15,634 nt of DNA. Source: Anaerolineales bacterium UBA2181 (GTDB lineage Bacteria; Chloroflexota; Anaerolineae; Promineifilales; UBA4811). Each line of letters begins with the position of its first letter. The stretch's first letter is position 1. Positions 6,649 through 14,770 of the stretch are shown here, piece by piece. Location: the NCBI GenBank assembly GCA_002328075.1, contig DCVT01000048.1, forward strand, positions 1 to 15,634, in the 5' to 3' direction. The notes under the pieces were generated by a model that was not told the DNA's origin, searched no databases, and saw nothing but the letters and a program-made list of their open reading frames with translations. The position numbers and the translations under genes are program-made.

Positions 6649-8520
6649 ATGATCCTGCAAGCATTGGCTCGTTATTACGACATCCTTCAGGCAGAAGGCA
6701 AGTCGGCGATCGCCCCGCCTGGTTACTGTACAACCGGTGTGAGGTATGCCCTGAACCTCTCCGAAGACGGCGAGCTGCTGGATATCTTTACCAAGTCGGT
6801 GGAAGCCCAGCGTGGCAAAAAGGTCGTCGAGGTACCGCAACCAATGACGGTGCCGGCGCAGGTCAAGCGCTCGGTGAACGTGGCCGCCAATTTCATGTGC
6901 GACAACAGCGCGTACGTGCTCGGTCTGACCGACAAGGCAAGCCGGGACCCAGATTACGCCGCCAAGCGGTTCCAGGCCTTCAGGGAGCTGAACACGAGCG
7001 TGCTGCGAGCGGCCGATTCGGAGGCCGCGCGGGCGGTGATTGCGTTTCTGGAACGGCACGACCCCGCAAGGGCGCGGGACCACCCGGCTATCGCCGGGCA
7101 GCTCGAGGGCATCCTCAAAGGCGGCAATCTGGTTTTTATGGTCGAACGCAAGCTGGCGCTGAAAGATCCGGCTATCCTTCAAGCGTGGGAGGCGCACACG
7201 GCGAAATCCCCTGGCCCGCTGATGCAGTGCCTGGTAACTGGCGAGGCTGCTCCAATGGCCCGGCTTCACCCCAGCGTTAGAGGGGTGCGCGGCGGACAGC
7301 CGACCGGTTGTACGCTGGTGGGATTCAACGCGCCGGCATACGAATCGTACGGACGGGAACAGGGCGGTAACGCGCCGGTGGGCGAGCCATCAGTCGCTGC
7401 GTACACCACGGCGCTGAACCATCTGCTTGCCCGGGAGGATCCTCCCCCAATCACGTTGGGCGACAGCACCGTTGTCTATTGGGCAGAAAGCACCCAAGGG
7501 GATTATGCCGAGTGGTTCGCCGTCGTGTTTGGCGGTTTTGACGCTGGCGTGGCTGCCCGAGAGGCGCGCAACGAAGCTGAAGAGCGGTTGATCAAGATCG
7601 CCAAAAAGGTCAAGTGGGCTCGTGGGTTGGATGCCAGTGCGCTTCTCCAAGGGCTCGACCCTCGCACCCAGTTCTACGTGCTGGCGCTGGCGCCCAACGC
7701 GGGCCGTCTCTCTGTCCGTTTCTTTATCGCCGACCCGTTTGAGCGGATCATCGACCGAATAGTGCAGCACTACCGGGACCTGCAGATCGTCAAGGAATAC
7801 GAGACGCAACCTGACGCCATCTCGCTGCACGCCATCCTGGGCGAGACTGTCTCGCAAAAGGCGCGGGAGCCCAAGCCAGCGCCCTTGTTGGCCGGCGCCG
7901 TGATGCGCGCCATCCTGAACGGCGGCCCGTACCCGGCGGCGCTGTTCAGCGCTATCATCACCCGCGTTAGGGCAGATATCGATGATCCGGATGCCCGGAT
8001 AAGCAAGATCAACTATGTCCGAGCGGCAGTGGTCAAGGCATTTCTGATTCGGAAGGTTCGTTACCAATCGCAGCATCCGTTCAAGGAGGTTCTTACCGTG
8101 TCACTCAATGAACAATCGACCATCCCAGCCTACGTGCTGGGGCGCCTCTTCGCGGTGCTGGAAAAAGCCCAGCTAGAGGCGATCGGAACGGTGGGCGCCA
8201 GCATCAAGGACCGCTACTTCGCCTCAGCCTGCGCCATGCCCGCCAGCGTCTTTCCGGTGCTGCTGCGCCTTTCGCAGCACTACGTCTCCAAAGCGCAATA
8301 CGGTCATGCTATCGACCGGCGCATTCAGGAGTTGTTGAACCTGCTGGATGTGGAACAGCAGCCGTTCCCGGCCCACCTCTCGCTTGACGAGCAGGGCCTT
8401 TTTATTCTGGGTTACTATCACCAGCGGGCTGCCTTTTTCGCGAAGCGAGACGGTCAGCATGAGCTGGCTGATCTGGCTGATGAGCCTATCGAATCCGTCA
8501 TAACTGAGCACCAATCATGA
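6649..8520 (+). CDS. cas8c: Cas8c (Csd1), large subunit of the type I-C Cascade
   Basis: This 623-residue protein is the I-C large subunit, which recognises the PAM and helps open the target. The start MILQALARYYDIL and the segment around 20-95 (APPGYCTTGVRYALNLSEDGEL, then VKRSVNVAANFMCDN) are typical of Csd1. The C-terminal ~140 residues (LGRLFAVLEKAQ, then RYFASACAMPASVFPVLLRLSQHY and LFILGYYHQRAAFF) are helical. They correspond to the part that is also made separately as Cas11c. Length is in the usual 570-640 range. It begins 3 bases after the cas5c stop, and its TGA at 8518-8520 overlaps an ATG (ATGA at 8517), indicating tight translational coupling with cas7c. No frame damage is visible. 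Confidence 0.95.
   Translation: MILQALARYYDILQAEGKSAIAPPGYCTTGVRYALNLSEDGELLDIFTKSVEAQRGKKVVEVPQPMTVPAQVKRSVNVAANFMCDNSAYVLGLTDKASRDPDYAAKRFQAFRELNTSVLRAADSEAARAVIAFLERHDPARARDHPAIAGQLEGILKGGNLVFMVERKLALKDPAILQAWEAHTAKSPGPLMQCLVTGEAAPMARLHPSVRGVRGGQPTGCTLVGFNAPAYESYGREQGGNAPVGEPSVAAYTTALNHLLAREDPPPITLGDSTVVYWAESTQGDYAEWFAVVFGGFDAGVAAREARNEAEERLIKIAKKVKWARGLDASALLQGLDPRTQFYVLALAPNAGRLSVRFFIADPFERIIDRIVQHYRDLQIVKEYETQPDAISLHAILGETVSQKAREPKPAPLLAGAVMRAILNGGPYPAALFSAIITRVRADIDDPDARISKINYVRAAVVKAFLIRKVRYQSQHPFKEVLTVSLNEQSTIPAYVLGRLFAVLEKAQLEAIGTVGASIKDRYFASACAMPASVFPVLLRLSQHYVSKAQYGHAIDRRIQELLNLLDVEQQPFPAHLSLDEQGLFILGYYHQRAAFFAKRDGQHELADLADEPIESVITEHQS
8083..8089 (+). promoter_or_regulatory. Internal Shine-Dalgarno sequence for Cas11c within cas8c
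   Basis: A perfect AAGGAGG occurs inside the cas8c coding sequence, 8 bases upstream of an in-frame GTG at 8098. This is among the strongest ribosome-binding sites in the window and sits inside a gene, exactly where I-C systems are known to initiate the small subunit. Confidence 0.85.
8098..8520 (+). CDS. cas11c: Cas11c small Cascade subunit, internally initiated within cas8c
   Basis: Type I-C systems have no separate small-subunit gene. Published work shows that Cas11c is translated from an internal start in cas8c and lines the Cascade belly. Here GTG at 8098-8100 is codon 484 of cas8c, in frame, with AAGGAGG at 8083-8089 and 8-base spacing. The product would be about 140 residues, beginning MSLNEQSTIPAYVLGRLFAV and ending with cas8c. 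It is predicted largely helical, as expected for a Cas11. Size and position fit the described Cas11c proteins. Initiation is inferred from sequence and family knowledge and is not shown here. Automatic gene callers will normally miss it. Confidence 0.85.
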   Translation: MSLNEQSTIPAYVLGRLFAVLEKAQLEAIGTVGASIKDRYFASACAMPASVFPVLLRLSQHYVSKAQYGHAIDRRIQELLNLLDVEQQPFPAHLSLDEQGLFILGYYHQRAAFFAKRDGQHELADLADEPIESVITEHQS

Positions 8521-8540
8521 GAAAAGAAGGAGAACAAGAC

Positions 8541-9413
8541 ATGACTTCCCCGATTCAGAACCGATACGAGTTTGTCCTGCTATATGATGTCGAGAACGGC
8601 AACCCCAACGGTGACCCGGACGCCGGCAACATGCCGCGCATCGACCCGGAAACCGGCCATGGCCTTGTGACCGACGTTTGCCTGAAGCGCAAGATCCGCA
8701 ACTACGTCGAGCTGGTCAAGGGCGACAGCCCGGGTTACCGGATCTACATCAAAGAAGGCATTCCCCTCAACCAGAACCACGTTGAAGCGTATGTCTCGGT
8801 TGAAGGGCTAGACGCGGGCAAAAAGGCGGATGTCGGCGGGGTCAACAAGGCCCGCGAGTGGATGTGCGCCAACTTTTTCGACGTGCGCACCTTTGGCGCC
8901 GTCATGACCACGGGGGACAACTGTGGTCAGGTGCGTGGTCCGGTGCAGATCAACTTTTCCCGCAGTGTCGACCCAATCGTGCAACAGGAAGTGACGATCA
9001 CGCGGCAAACCGTCACCCGCATTGAGGACGCCGAGAAAGAGCGCACCATGGGCCGCAAACACATCGTCCCCTATGGGCTCTACCGGGCGGAAGGCTATGT
9101 CTCGGCCAAGCTGGCCAACGACCCGGCCAAGGGGACCGGGTTCTCCGAAGACGACCTGGCGCTGTTCTGGGAGGCGGTGATCAACCTGTTCGAGCACGAC
9201 CGCTCGGCGGCGCGGGGCAAGATGGCCGTCCGCAAGCTGGTCGTGTTCAAGCACGACGGCGCCCTGGGGAATGCCCCCGCCCACCGGCTCTTCGAGCTGG
9301 TTGAGGTTGAGCGCAAGCCTGGCGTGGTGGTTCCGCGAAGCTATGTGGATTACCATGTCAGGGTCCATCGGGAGGAGACACCCGCGGGGGTCGAATTGAT
9401 CGAGATGGCATGA
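8541..9413 (+). CDS. cas7c: Cas7c (Csd2), backbone subunit of the type I-C Cascade
   Basis: Cas7c polymerises along the crRNA spacer to form the Cascade backbone. The 290-residue product has the family N-terminus NRYEFVLLYDVENGNPNGDPD (residues 7-27), followed by NMPRIDPETGHGLVTDVCLKRKIRNYV. It also has the VRTFGAVMTTGDNCGQVRGPVQINF segment and the late ARGKMAVRKLVVFKHD motif. Start ATG 8541 is preferred because GAAGGAG at 8526-8532 is 8 bases upstream and the conserved region begins directly after it. An in-frame ATG at 8517, overlapping the cas8c stop as ATGA, would add 8 residues and is the alternative. The gene end overlaps cas4 (ATGA at 9410-9413). Confidence 0.95.
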   Translation: MTSPIQNRYEFVLLYDVENGNPNGDPDAGNMPRIDPETGHGLVTDVCLKRKIRNYVELVKGDSPGYRIYIKEGIPLNQNHVEAYVSVEGLDAGKKADVGGVNKAREWMCANFFDVRTFGAVMTTGDNCGQVRGPVQINFSRSVDPIVQQEVTITRQTVTRIEDAEKERTMGRKHIVPYGLYRAEGYVSAKLANDPAKGTGFSEDDLALFWEAVINLFEHDRSAARGKMAVRKLVVFKHDGALGNAPAHRLFELVEVERKPGVVVPRSYVDYHVRVHREETPAGVELIEMA

Positions 9414-10078
9414 TCGCCGAGTACCCCGAGGAGGCCTGGCTGCCGCTTTCTGGTGTCCAGCACTTTGTCTTCTGCCGGCGCCAGTGGGCGCTCATTCACG
9501 TCGAGCAACAGTGGCAGGACAACGCGCTCACGGCCGAGGGGAGGCTGCTGCACCGCCGGGTGGATGATCCTTTCTTTACCGAGAAACGGAAAGATGTGAT
9601 CACCGCCCGGTCGGTGCCGGTCTGCTCACCCAGTCTGGGGCTCACCGGCATCTGCGATGTGGTGGAATTCACAGCGTCGGTTGAGGGCGTGGAGCTTCCC
9701 GGCCGCGCGGGTCGTCACCTTCCGGCGCCGGTGGAATACAAGCGGGGATGCGAGAAACACGACCCGTGCGACGAGGCGCAGGTCTGCGCCCAGGCCATGT
9801 GCCTCGAGGAGATGCTGGGAGTCCCGATCGCAACTGGGTATCTGTTCTACGGCAAAACGCGCCGGCGGGTGGCCGTGCAACTAACCGGTGACCTGCGAGC
9901 CCTCGTCCGCAAGGCCGCGCAGGAAATGCATGGCTACGCCCAGCGAGGTTATACCCCTCGCGTCAAACCGACCCGCGCCTGCCGGTCGTGCTCGCTCGCC
10001 GACGTCTGCCTTCCCGGCTTGCAGGACGACGTCATGCCGGCTTCCGAATACATCCGTCGGGTTGTCGACGAGGCGTAG
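9410..10078 (+). CDS. cas4: Cas4 RecB-like Fe-S nuclease for spacer acquisition
   Basis: Cas4 trims pre-spacers and helps select those next to a PAM, acting with Cas1-Cas2. The 222-residue protein shows the RecB/PD-D/ExK core: H48, D83 in GICDVVEF, E109 and K111 in VEYKRG, then Q124 in QVCAQAMCLEE. The four iron-sulphur cysteines are C22 (FVFCRRQWALIH), C191, C194 and C200 (RACRSCSLADVC). Length and layout are normal for I-C Cas4. Its start overlaps the cas7c stop by four bases and cas1 follows 3 bases after its TAG, so the adaptation genes are co-translated with the effector genes. Confidence 0.96.
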   Translation: MIAEYPEEAWLPLSGVQHFVFCRRQWALIHVEQQWQDNALTAEGRLLHRRVDDPFFTEKRKDVITARSVPVCSPSLGLTGICDVVEFTASVEGVELPGRAGRHLPAPVEYKRGCEKHDPCDEAQVCAQAMCLEEMLGVPIATGYLFYGKTRRRVAVQLTGDLRALVRKAAQEMHGYAQRGYTPRVKPTRACRSCSLADVCLPGLQDDVMPASEYIRRVVDEA

Positions 10079-10081
10079 CGC

Positions 10082-11113
10082 ATGCGCAAGCTGGGGAACG
10101 TGCTGTATGTAACAACTCCCGAAGCCTTTCTGGCGCTGGACGGCGAGAACGTGGTAGTGAAAAAGGACGATGCGGTCTCGATGCGATTGCCACTGCACAA
10201 CCTGGATAGCATTGTCTGTATGAACTATGCGGGCGTTAGCCCTGCGCTGATGGGCGCGTGTGCTGAGCGCAACATGGGGCTGACGTTCCTCCGGCGTAGC
10301 GGGCGTTTTCTGGCGCGCGTGACCGGCCGCGTGCAAGGCAACGTGCTATTGCGCAAGCGGCAGTACGCTCAGGCGGGCGACGAAGCGGCGCGCGTATCGG
10401 TCGCCTCCTCATGTGTTCTGGGCAAGATCGCCAACAGCCGAAGGGTGATCGACCGGGCCGTGCGCGATCACTCGGCGGTGGTGGACGTGGCAGCCTTGCG
10501 GGCCGTTTCCGCCGCCCTCAAAGAGAGCCTCAGGGCGGTACGGAGCTGCATCCATGTGGAGGCGCTGCGTGGGCAGGAAGGCTACGCAGGCCGGATGTAT
10601 TTCAGCGTGTTTGGGTCCCTGATCCTTCACCAGCGCGACGCGTTTACGTTTTCGGAGCGTTCGCGCCGTCCACCGCGGGATAACCTGAACGCGCTGCTCT
10701 CCTTTTTCTACACCCTTCTGACTTTCGAAGTGGCGTCGGCGCTAGAAACCGTTGGTCTGGACCCGTACGTTGGCTTTATGCACGCGGACCGGCCGGGCCG
10801 ACCCTCGTTGGCCCTGGACATGATGGAGGAGCTCCGGCCGGTGTTTGCGGACCGGCTGGCGCTAACGCTGGTAAACCGCAAACAGGTAACCGGTGAGGGT
10901 TTCACGAGGAAGGAGAGCGGCGGGGTGCTGATGACCGACGAAATGCGCAAGACGGTGTTGACCGCCTGGCAGGAACGCAAGCGGGAAGAGATCGTCCATC
11001 CCTACCTGAAGGAGCGCATCTCGTTTGGCCTGATTCCGCACGTTCAGGCGACGCTGATGGCGCGCTATCTGCGGGGCGACCTGGACGCCTATCCGCCGTA
11101 TATCTGGAGCTAA
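10082..11113 (+). CDS. cas1: Cas1 integrase (type I-C)
   Basis: Cas1 is the metal-dependent integrase that, with Cas2, inserts new spacers at the leader end of the array. The 343-residue protein starts MRKLGNVLYVTTPEAFLALDGENVVV, typical of subtype I-C Cas1. Active-site candidates are E166 (RGQEGYAGR), H234 (GFMHADRPGRPSLALD) and the acidic group D246/E249 (DMMEELRP), which matches the family Glu-His-Asp/Glu pattern. The C-terminus ends DLDAYPPYIWS. No strong ribosome-binding site precedes the ATG, so coupling to cas4 three bases upstream is likely. Nothing suggests inactivation. Confidence 0.97.
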   Translation: MRKLGNVLYVTTPEAFLALDGENVVVKKDDAVSMRLPLHNLDSIVCMNYAGVSPALMGACAERNMGLTFLRRSGRFLARVTGRVQGNVLLRKRQYAQAGDEAARVSVASSCVLGKIANSRRVIDRAVRDHSAVVDVAALRAVSAALKESLRAVRSCIHVEALRGQEGYAGRMYFSVFGSLILHQRDAFTFSERSRRPPRDNLNALLSFFYTLLTFEVASALETVGLDPYVGFMHADRPGRPSLALDMMEELRPVFADRLALTLVNRKQVTGEGFTRKESGGVLMTDEMRKTVLTAWQERKREEIVHPYLKERISFGLIPHVQATLMARYLRGDLDAYPPYIWS

Positions 11114-11129
11114 TGGGAGCACAAGCCGG

Positions 11130-11420
11130 ATGATGGTGCTGGTCACGTACGACGTCAACACCGAGACAGCAGCCGGGCGGGCCAGGTTGCGGAGAGTTGC
11201 GAAGCAATGTCAGGACTACGGGCAACGTGTGCAAGACTCGGTATTCGAGTGCCTGATCGACGCGGCGCAGATGAAACAACTCAAGCATCTTCTGACGCAA
11301 CTGATTGACCCTGAGACAGACAGTCTGCGTTTCTACCAGCTCGGAGACCAATGGCGCTATCGGGTTGAGCACGTTGGCGCCAAGCCGGGACTGGATTTGG
11401 AGGGACCCTTGATCGCGTGA
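11130..11420 (+). CDS. cas2: Cas2 (type I-C)
   Basis: Cas2 is the small dimeric partner that bridges two Cas1 dimers in the integration complex. The 96-residue product begins MMVLVTYDVNTE, with the conserved Asp (D8) after the first strand. It continues with RLRRVAKQCQDYGQRVQDSVFEC, the typical ferredoxin-like core, and ends near DLEGPLIA. GGGAG at 11115-11119 precedes ATG 11130; the next codon is also ATG and could serve as start. The gene ends 168 bases before the first CRISPR repeat, the usual arrangement in I-C loci. Confidence 0.96.
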   Translation: MMVLVTYDVNTETAAGRARLRRVAKQCQDYGQRVQDSVFECLIDAAQMKQLKHLLTQLIDPETDSLRFYQLGDQWRYRVEHVGAKPGLDLEGPLIA

Positions 11421-11588
11421 GGCGGGGGAATGCGAACCACAAGCGAACAGGGGTTGTGCGGCAGGTTCGCGCCAGAATTGGACCTTAACAACCGAAAATC
11501 ATAGAGAAAACCACGCAAGAACTGGGATTGCCGAGTCGCGCACCGCCAGATATGGCGTATAGCTCGCGGTGTGCGGGAAGATGTAGCG
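11421..11588 (+). promoter_or_regulatory. CRISPR leader
   Basis: The 168-base gap between cas2 and the first repeat is non-coding and lies at the conserved-start side of the array, so it is the leader. Repeat orientation (ending in TTGAAAC) and the cas2 side agree. It contains an A-rich stretch (AACAACCGAAAATCATAGAG, 11488-11507) and a TATAGC box at 11558-11563. I see no convincing pair of -35/-10 hexamers, so the array promoter cannot be placed. Confidence 0.8.
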
Positions 11589-12961
11589 GTCGCTCCCCGC
11601 GTGGGGAGCGTGGGTTGAAACATCATGGGCCTAGTTGAATACTGCAAGAAGTTGGGGTCGCTCCCCGCGTGGGGAGCGTGGGTTGAAACCCTCGCTGACC
11701 TGGTCCTCCTTCCAGCCTCAAGGCGTCGCTCCCCGCGTGGGGAGCGTGGGTTGAAACGGCATCCGGCTTGCCCGTCAGCCAGGTCCAGGCGGTCGCTCCC
11801 CGCGTGGGGAGCGTGGGTTGAAACGTGATAATGATAAACAGGGGCATAGAGCCAAAAGGTCGCTCCCCGCGTGGGGAGCGTGGGTTGAAACAAGAACTTG
11901 GCGGCCGGCGCGACCACCGAATACTACGTCGCTCCCCGCGTGGGGAGCGTGGGTTGAAACGGTTTATGGCTGGCGGCTTGAATCCGGCTTAAGGTCGCTC
12001 CCCGCGTGGGGAGCGTGGGTTGAAACTCCAGGCCGTCGTACAATCGCCACCACGGTCCCGTCGCTCCCCGCGTGGGGAGCGTGGGTTGAAACCCATACCG
12101 AGATCGCCAGCGTCGCGCCGGCCTGGTCGCTCCCCGCGTGGGGAGCGTGGGTTGAAACCGGCAGAAATCGCTGGTGGCCTACAAGCTGGCGTCGCTCCCC
12201 GCGTGGGGAGCGTGGGTTGAAACCGCACGACAATGTACTGTTCATCTTTCGTGAAGAGTCGCTCCCCGCGTGGGGAGCGTGGGTTGAAACGTTGCTGATT
12301 TTACGTGGCGTGCGGCCGAGTTGGGTCGCTCCCCGCGTGGGGAGCGTGGGTTGAAACGCGTTGGCGCGCAACATCAACCAACGTCTCACCAGTCGCTCCC
12401 CGCGTGGGGAGCGTGGGTTGAAACTGTTTGCGCTGGGTATGTTGTTTTTCGTCGTGGTGTCGCTCCCCGCGTGGGGAGCGTGGGTTGAAACGCCTGATGT
12501 GCCCGGTGTGACCGCTTGGGGCTGGGGTCGCTCCCCGCGTGGGGAGCGTGGGTTGAAACGGCTGCGTCTGGCACAAATCGTCCGGCATTGTCGTCGCTCC
12601 CCGCGTGGGGAGCGTGGGTTGAAACTCGATCAGCGGCGGCTTGCTGGTCGCTGTGGTCTGGTCGCTCCCCGCGTGGGGAGCGTGGGTTGAAACGGATTTG
12701 ACAACGCAAAAGAGGCAAAGCAATTTAGTCGCTCCCCGCGTGGGGAGCGTGGGTTGAAACCACCCCGCCTATGCCGCACCGTAAGCGTAACCATGTCGCT
12801 CCCCGCGTGGGGAGCGTGGGTTGAAACGATTTTGGCGTTTCGGAGTGGGATCGGGTGTTTTGTCGCTCCCCGCGTGGGGAGCGTGGGTTGAAACCAGCTT
12901 GACAGCGCGACCAACTGGACGCGGTACGGTCGCTCCCCGCGTGGGGAGCGTGGGTTGAAAC
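11589..12961 (+). CRISPR. Type I-C CRISPR array: 21 repeats, 20 complete spacers
   Basis: The 33-bp repeat begins GTCGCTCCCCGCGTGGGGAG and ends CGTGGGTTGAAAC. Repeats start at 11589, 11657, 11725, 11792, 11859, 11928, 11994, 12060, 12126, 12191, 12258, 12325, 12392, 12459, 12527, 12593, 12661, 12728, 12795, 12862 and 12929. All read identically. Spacers are 32-36 bases (mostly 33-35) and all different. CGCTCCCC and GGGGAGCG form a perfect 8-bp stem with a GCGT loop, the Cas5c substrate. Transcription is rightward from the leader. The last repeat shows no decay, and the following spacer is interrupted by the IS at 12989, so this is probably only the leader-side part of the original array. Confidence 0.99.
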
Positions 12962-12988
12962 CGCAGAAAACACACCGAGACCGACATA
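12962..12988 (+). other. Truncated 21st CRISPR spacer, interrupted by IS21 insertion
   Basis: After the last perfect repeat, 27 bases remain before the IS tip. A complete spacer in this array is 32-36 bases. The piece ends GACCGACATA directly against the IS tip TGTCAAT. The missing 5-9 bases, plus a target-site duplication, should lie beyond the other IS end, outside the window. Confidence 0.8.
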
Positions 12989-13027
12989 TGTCAATAGCCG
13001 GGCTATAATGGTCCTGGTATGTTCACC
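12989..13027 (+). repeat. Left terminal inverted repeat of the IS21 element
   Basis: This pairs with 15596-15634 in inverted orientation, 30 of 39 bases identical. It starts TGTCAAT and ends ATGTTCACC. It contains a perfect TATAAT at 13004-13009. Confidence 0.88.
13004..13009 (+). promoter_or_regulatory. Consensus -10 box (TATAAT) in the left IS end
   Basis: TATAAT lies 15 bases inside the left tip and faces istA. In the present location the hexamer 17 bases upstream is CCGACA (12981-12986, 4/6 of TTGACA), contributed by the broken CRISPR spacer. In a circle or tandem copy, TTGACA from the right tip would sit 15 bases plus the junction away. Confidence 0.6.
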
Positions 13028-13139
13028 CAATGTGGGCCATGGATGTTCACCCAAACTGGGCCAGTCATGTTCACCCAAACTGGTCCACGGGTGTTCACCC
13101 AAGGTGGTCCAGCCGTGTTCACCCAGACTGGTCCACGAT
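13020..13139 (+). repeat. Five tandem 24-bp sub-repeats in the left IS end
   Basis: Units starting TGTTCACCC begin at 13020, 13044, 13068, 13092 and 13116, an exact 24-bp pitch. The second half of each unit carries TGGNCCA. The tip itself holds a decayed further copy (TGGTCC at 13009-13014, in register). They are the likely IstA-binding sites, as in other IS21 elements. Only one clear inverted copy is present at the right end (near 15577-15603). Confidence 0.9.
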
Positions 13140-13207
13140 GGCAATGGTGAGACTCCTCGACCTGGGGCATACTTTGCTCTCCGTATCAAACGAGATGGGG
13201 AGGAAAG

Positions 13208-14770
13208 ATGCCCGGAAAGAGGAAGAAGACCATGGATATACGGGAGATATTGAGACACCTGCAGCGGGGCCGGAGCGACCGTGCTATAGGAGCGGCCACC
13301 GGCGTGAACCGCAAGACGGTAAGGCGGTACCGCTTGTGGGCGACCGAGCAGGGATTGCTGAGCGGTGAGTTGCCGCCCCTGGGTGAGCTGAACCGGCTGC
13401 TGGAAGAGACAATGAGGAGTTCGCCGCCGCCTCAAAACGTTTCGTCGGTGGAGCTGTACCGGGAAGTGATCGAGAAGTTGCGCCAGGCCAAGGTAGAAGT
13501 GACGGCCATCCATCAACGCCTGCAGGAGCGGGGCTACACCGGCAGCTACTCGTCGGTGCGCCGCTTCGTGCAACGGCTGGAGCCGTCAGCGCCGGAGGTG
13601 ACGGTGCGGGTGGAAACCCCTCCCGGCGAGGAGGGGCAGATTGACTTTGGGTATGCCGGGCAGATGGTCGACCCCGAAACGGGTCAACTGCGCCGGGCGT
13701 GGGCCTTTGTGTTGGTGTTGTCCTGGAGCCGACACCAGTACGTGGAGTTCGTGTTTGACCAGACGGTGGCGACTTGGTTGCGCCTGCACCGCAACGCGTT
13801 CGACTATCTGGGTGGTGTACCGGACCGGGTGGTGATCGACAATCTGAAAAGCGGGATCGCGCGGCTCTGCTTCCAGGAAGCTCAGGCACAGCACGCCTAT
13901 CGGGAATGTGCGGAGCACTACGGTTTTCTGATCAGCCCCTGCCGTCCGCGCACCCCCCAGCACAAGGGCAAGGTGGAGCAGGGCGGGGTGCACTACGTCA
14001 AGCGGAATTTCCTGGCGGGCCGCGAGCCGATGACGCTGACGGAGGCCAATCGCCAGGTGCTGCGCTGGGTGGAGACCACGGCTGGCAGGCGCACCCATGG
14101 CACGACCAAGGAACAGCCGTTGGCGCGGTTCGAGACCGAGCGCCAGGCGCTGCGGCCTTTGCCGACCACGCCCTACGATCTGGCCGTCTGGAAGCAGGTG
14201 AAACTGCACCGCGATTGCTATGTCACTTTTGAGCAAGCCTACTACTCCGCGCCGTTCGGCCTGGTGGGGCAGCAGCTCTGGGTCCGCGGCGGCACCCGCG
14301 AGATTCAGATCTACGACTCGGACTACCAGTGGGTAGCCACCCACTCGCGTGCCCAGCGACCCGGCCAGCGGCTGACCAACCTGGATCACCTGCCGCCGCA
14401 CAAGCTGCCGGGACTGGTCCTCAGCCGCGCCGGCTGCCGCGAGCGCGCCGCCGAAATTGGTACGGCCACCGGCCAGGTGGTCGATGGTTTCTTGGACCAC
14501 CACCCCGAAGACCGGCTGCGCACAGCGGGACGGCTGCTCAGGCTGTCCGAGCGGTTCAGCCCTGACCGACTGGAAGCTGCCTGTGCCCGCGCTCTGAGCT
14601 TTGACGATCCGGCCTACGTCACCATCAAACGAATCCTAGACGAGGGACTGGACATCGTCGCCCTGCCCTCGGTCGCACCCGCTCCCCCGGCGCGGGTCTT
14701 TGTCCGCACCGCCACGGAGCTGGTCGGCCATCTAGAAGGAGGGGTTTCATGGAACTCCTGCACCAAATGA
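13208..14770 (+). CDS. istA: IS21-family transposase IstA
   Basis: This DDE transposase of 520 residues is the full length expected for IstA. The N-terminal HTH is at about 20-45 (GRSDRAIGAATGVNRKTVRRY), followed by a second DNA-binding helical region (EVTAIHQRLQERGYTGSYSSVRRF, 97-120). The catalytic triad is D146 (GQIDFGYAG), D211 (VVIDNLKSG) and E257 (HKGKVEQGG). The C-terminal domain includes YYSAPF (345-350). ATG 13208 has GGGGAGG 4 bases upstream; an in-frame ATG at 13232 (MDIREIL) is possible. Its last 22 bases overlap istB. IstA binds the IS ends and performs strand transfer; IstB assists target choice. It is a different subgroup from the IstA at 1-1256, so the two IS elements are not copies of each other. 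Confidence 0.97.
   Translation: MPGKRKKTMDIREILRHLQRGRSDRAIGAATGVNRKTVRRYRLWATEQGLLSGELPPLGELNRLLEETMRSSPPPQNVSSVELYREVIEKLRQAKVEVTAIHQRLQERGYTGSYSSVRRFVQRLEPSAPEVTVRVETPPGEEGQIDFGYAGQMVDPETGQLRRAWAFVLVLSWSRHQYVEFVFDQTVATWLRLHRNAFDYLGGVPDRVVIDNLKSGIARLCFQEAQAQHAYRECAEHYGFLISPCRPRTPQHKGKVEQGGVHYVKRNFLAGREPMTLTEANRQVLRWVETTAGRRTHGTTKEQPLARFETERQALRPLPTTPYDLAVWKQVKLHRDCYVTFEQAYYSAPFGLVGQQLWVRGGTREIQIYDSDYQWVATHSRAQRPGQRLTNLDHLPPHKLPGLVLSRAGCRERAAEIGTATGQVVDGFLDHHPEDRLRTAGRLLRLSERFSPDRLEAACARALSFDDPAYVTIKRILDEGLDIVALPSVAPAPPARVFVRTATELVGHLEGGVSWNSCTK

Noticed and set aside
11478..11506. TTGGAC / ATAGAG as the array promoter in the leader
   Set aside because: Only half of the -35 positions match and the -10 does not resemble the consensus, so I did not annotate it.
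11357..12954. Several long open frames on both strands across the array, with recurring peptides such as SLPAWGAWVET or STHAPHAGSD
   Set aside because: They are translations of the CRISPR repeat. The recurring peptide is the repeat read in different frames as spacer length varies, and no start signals or gene context support coding.
11589..12988. Self-targeting spacers against the cas operon or IS elements in the window
   Set aside because: By eye none of the spacers shows an extended match to other parts of the window on either strand. Matches elsewhere in the genome cannot be excluded.
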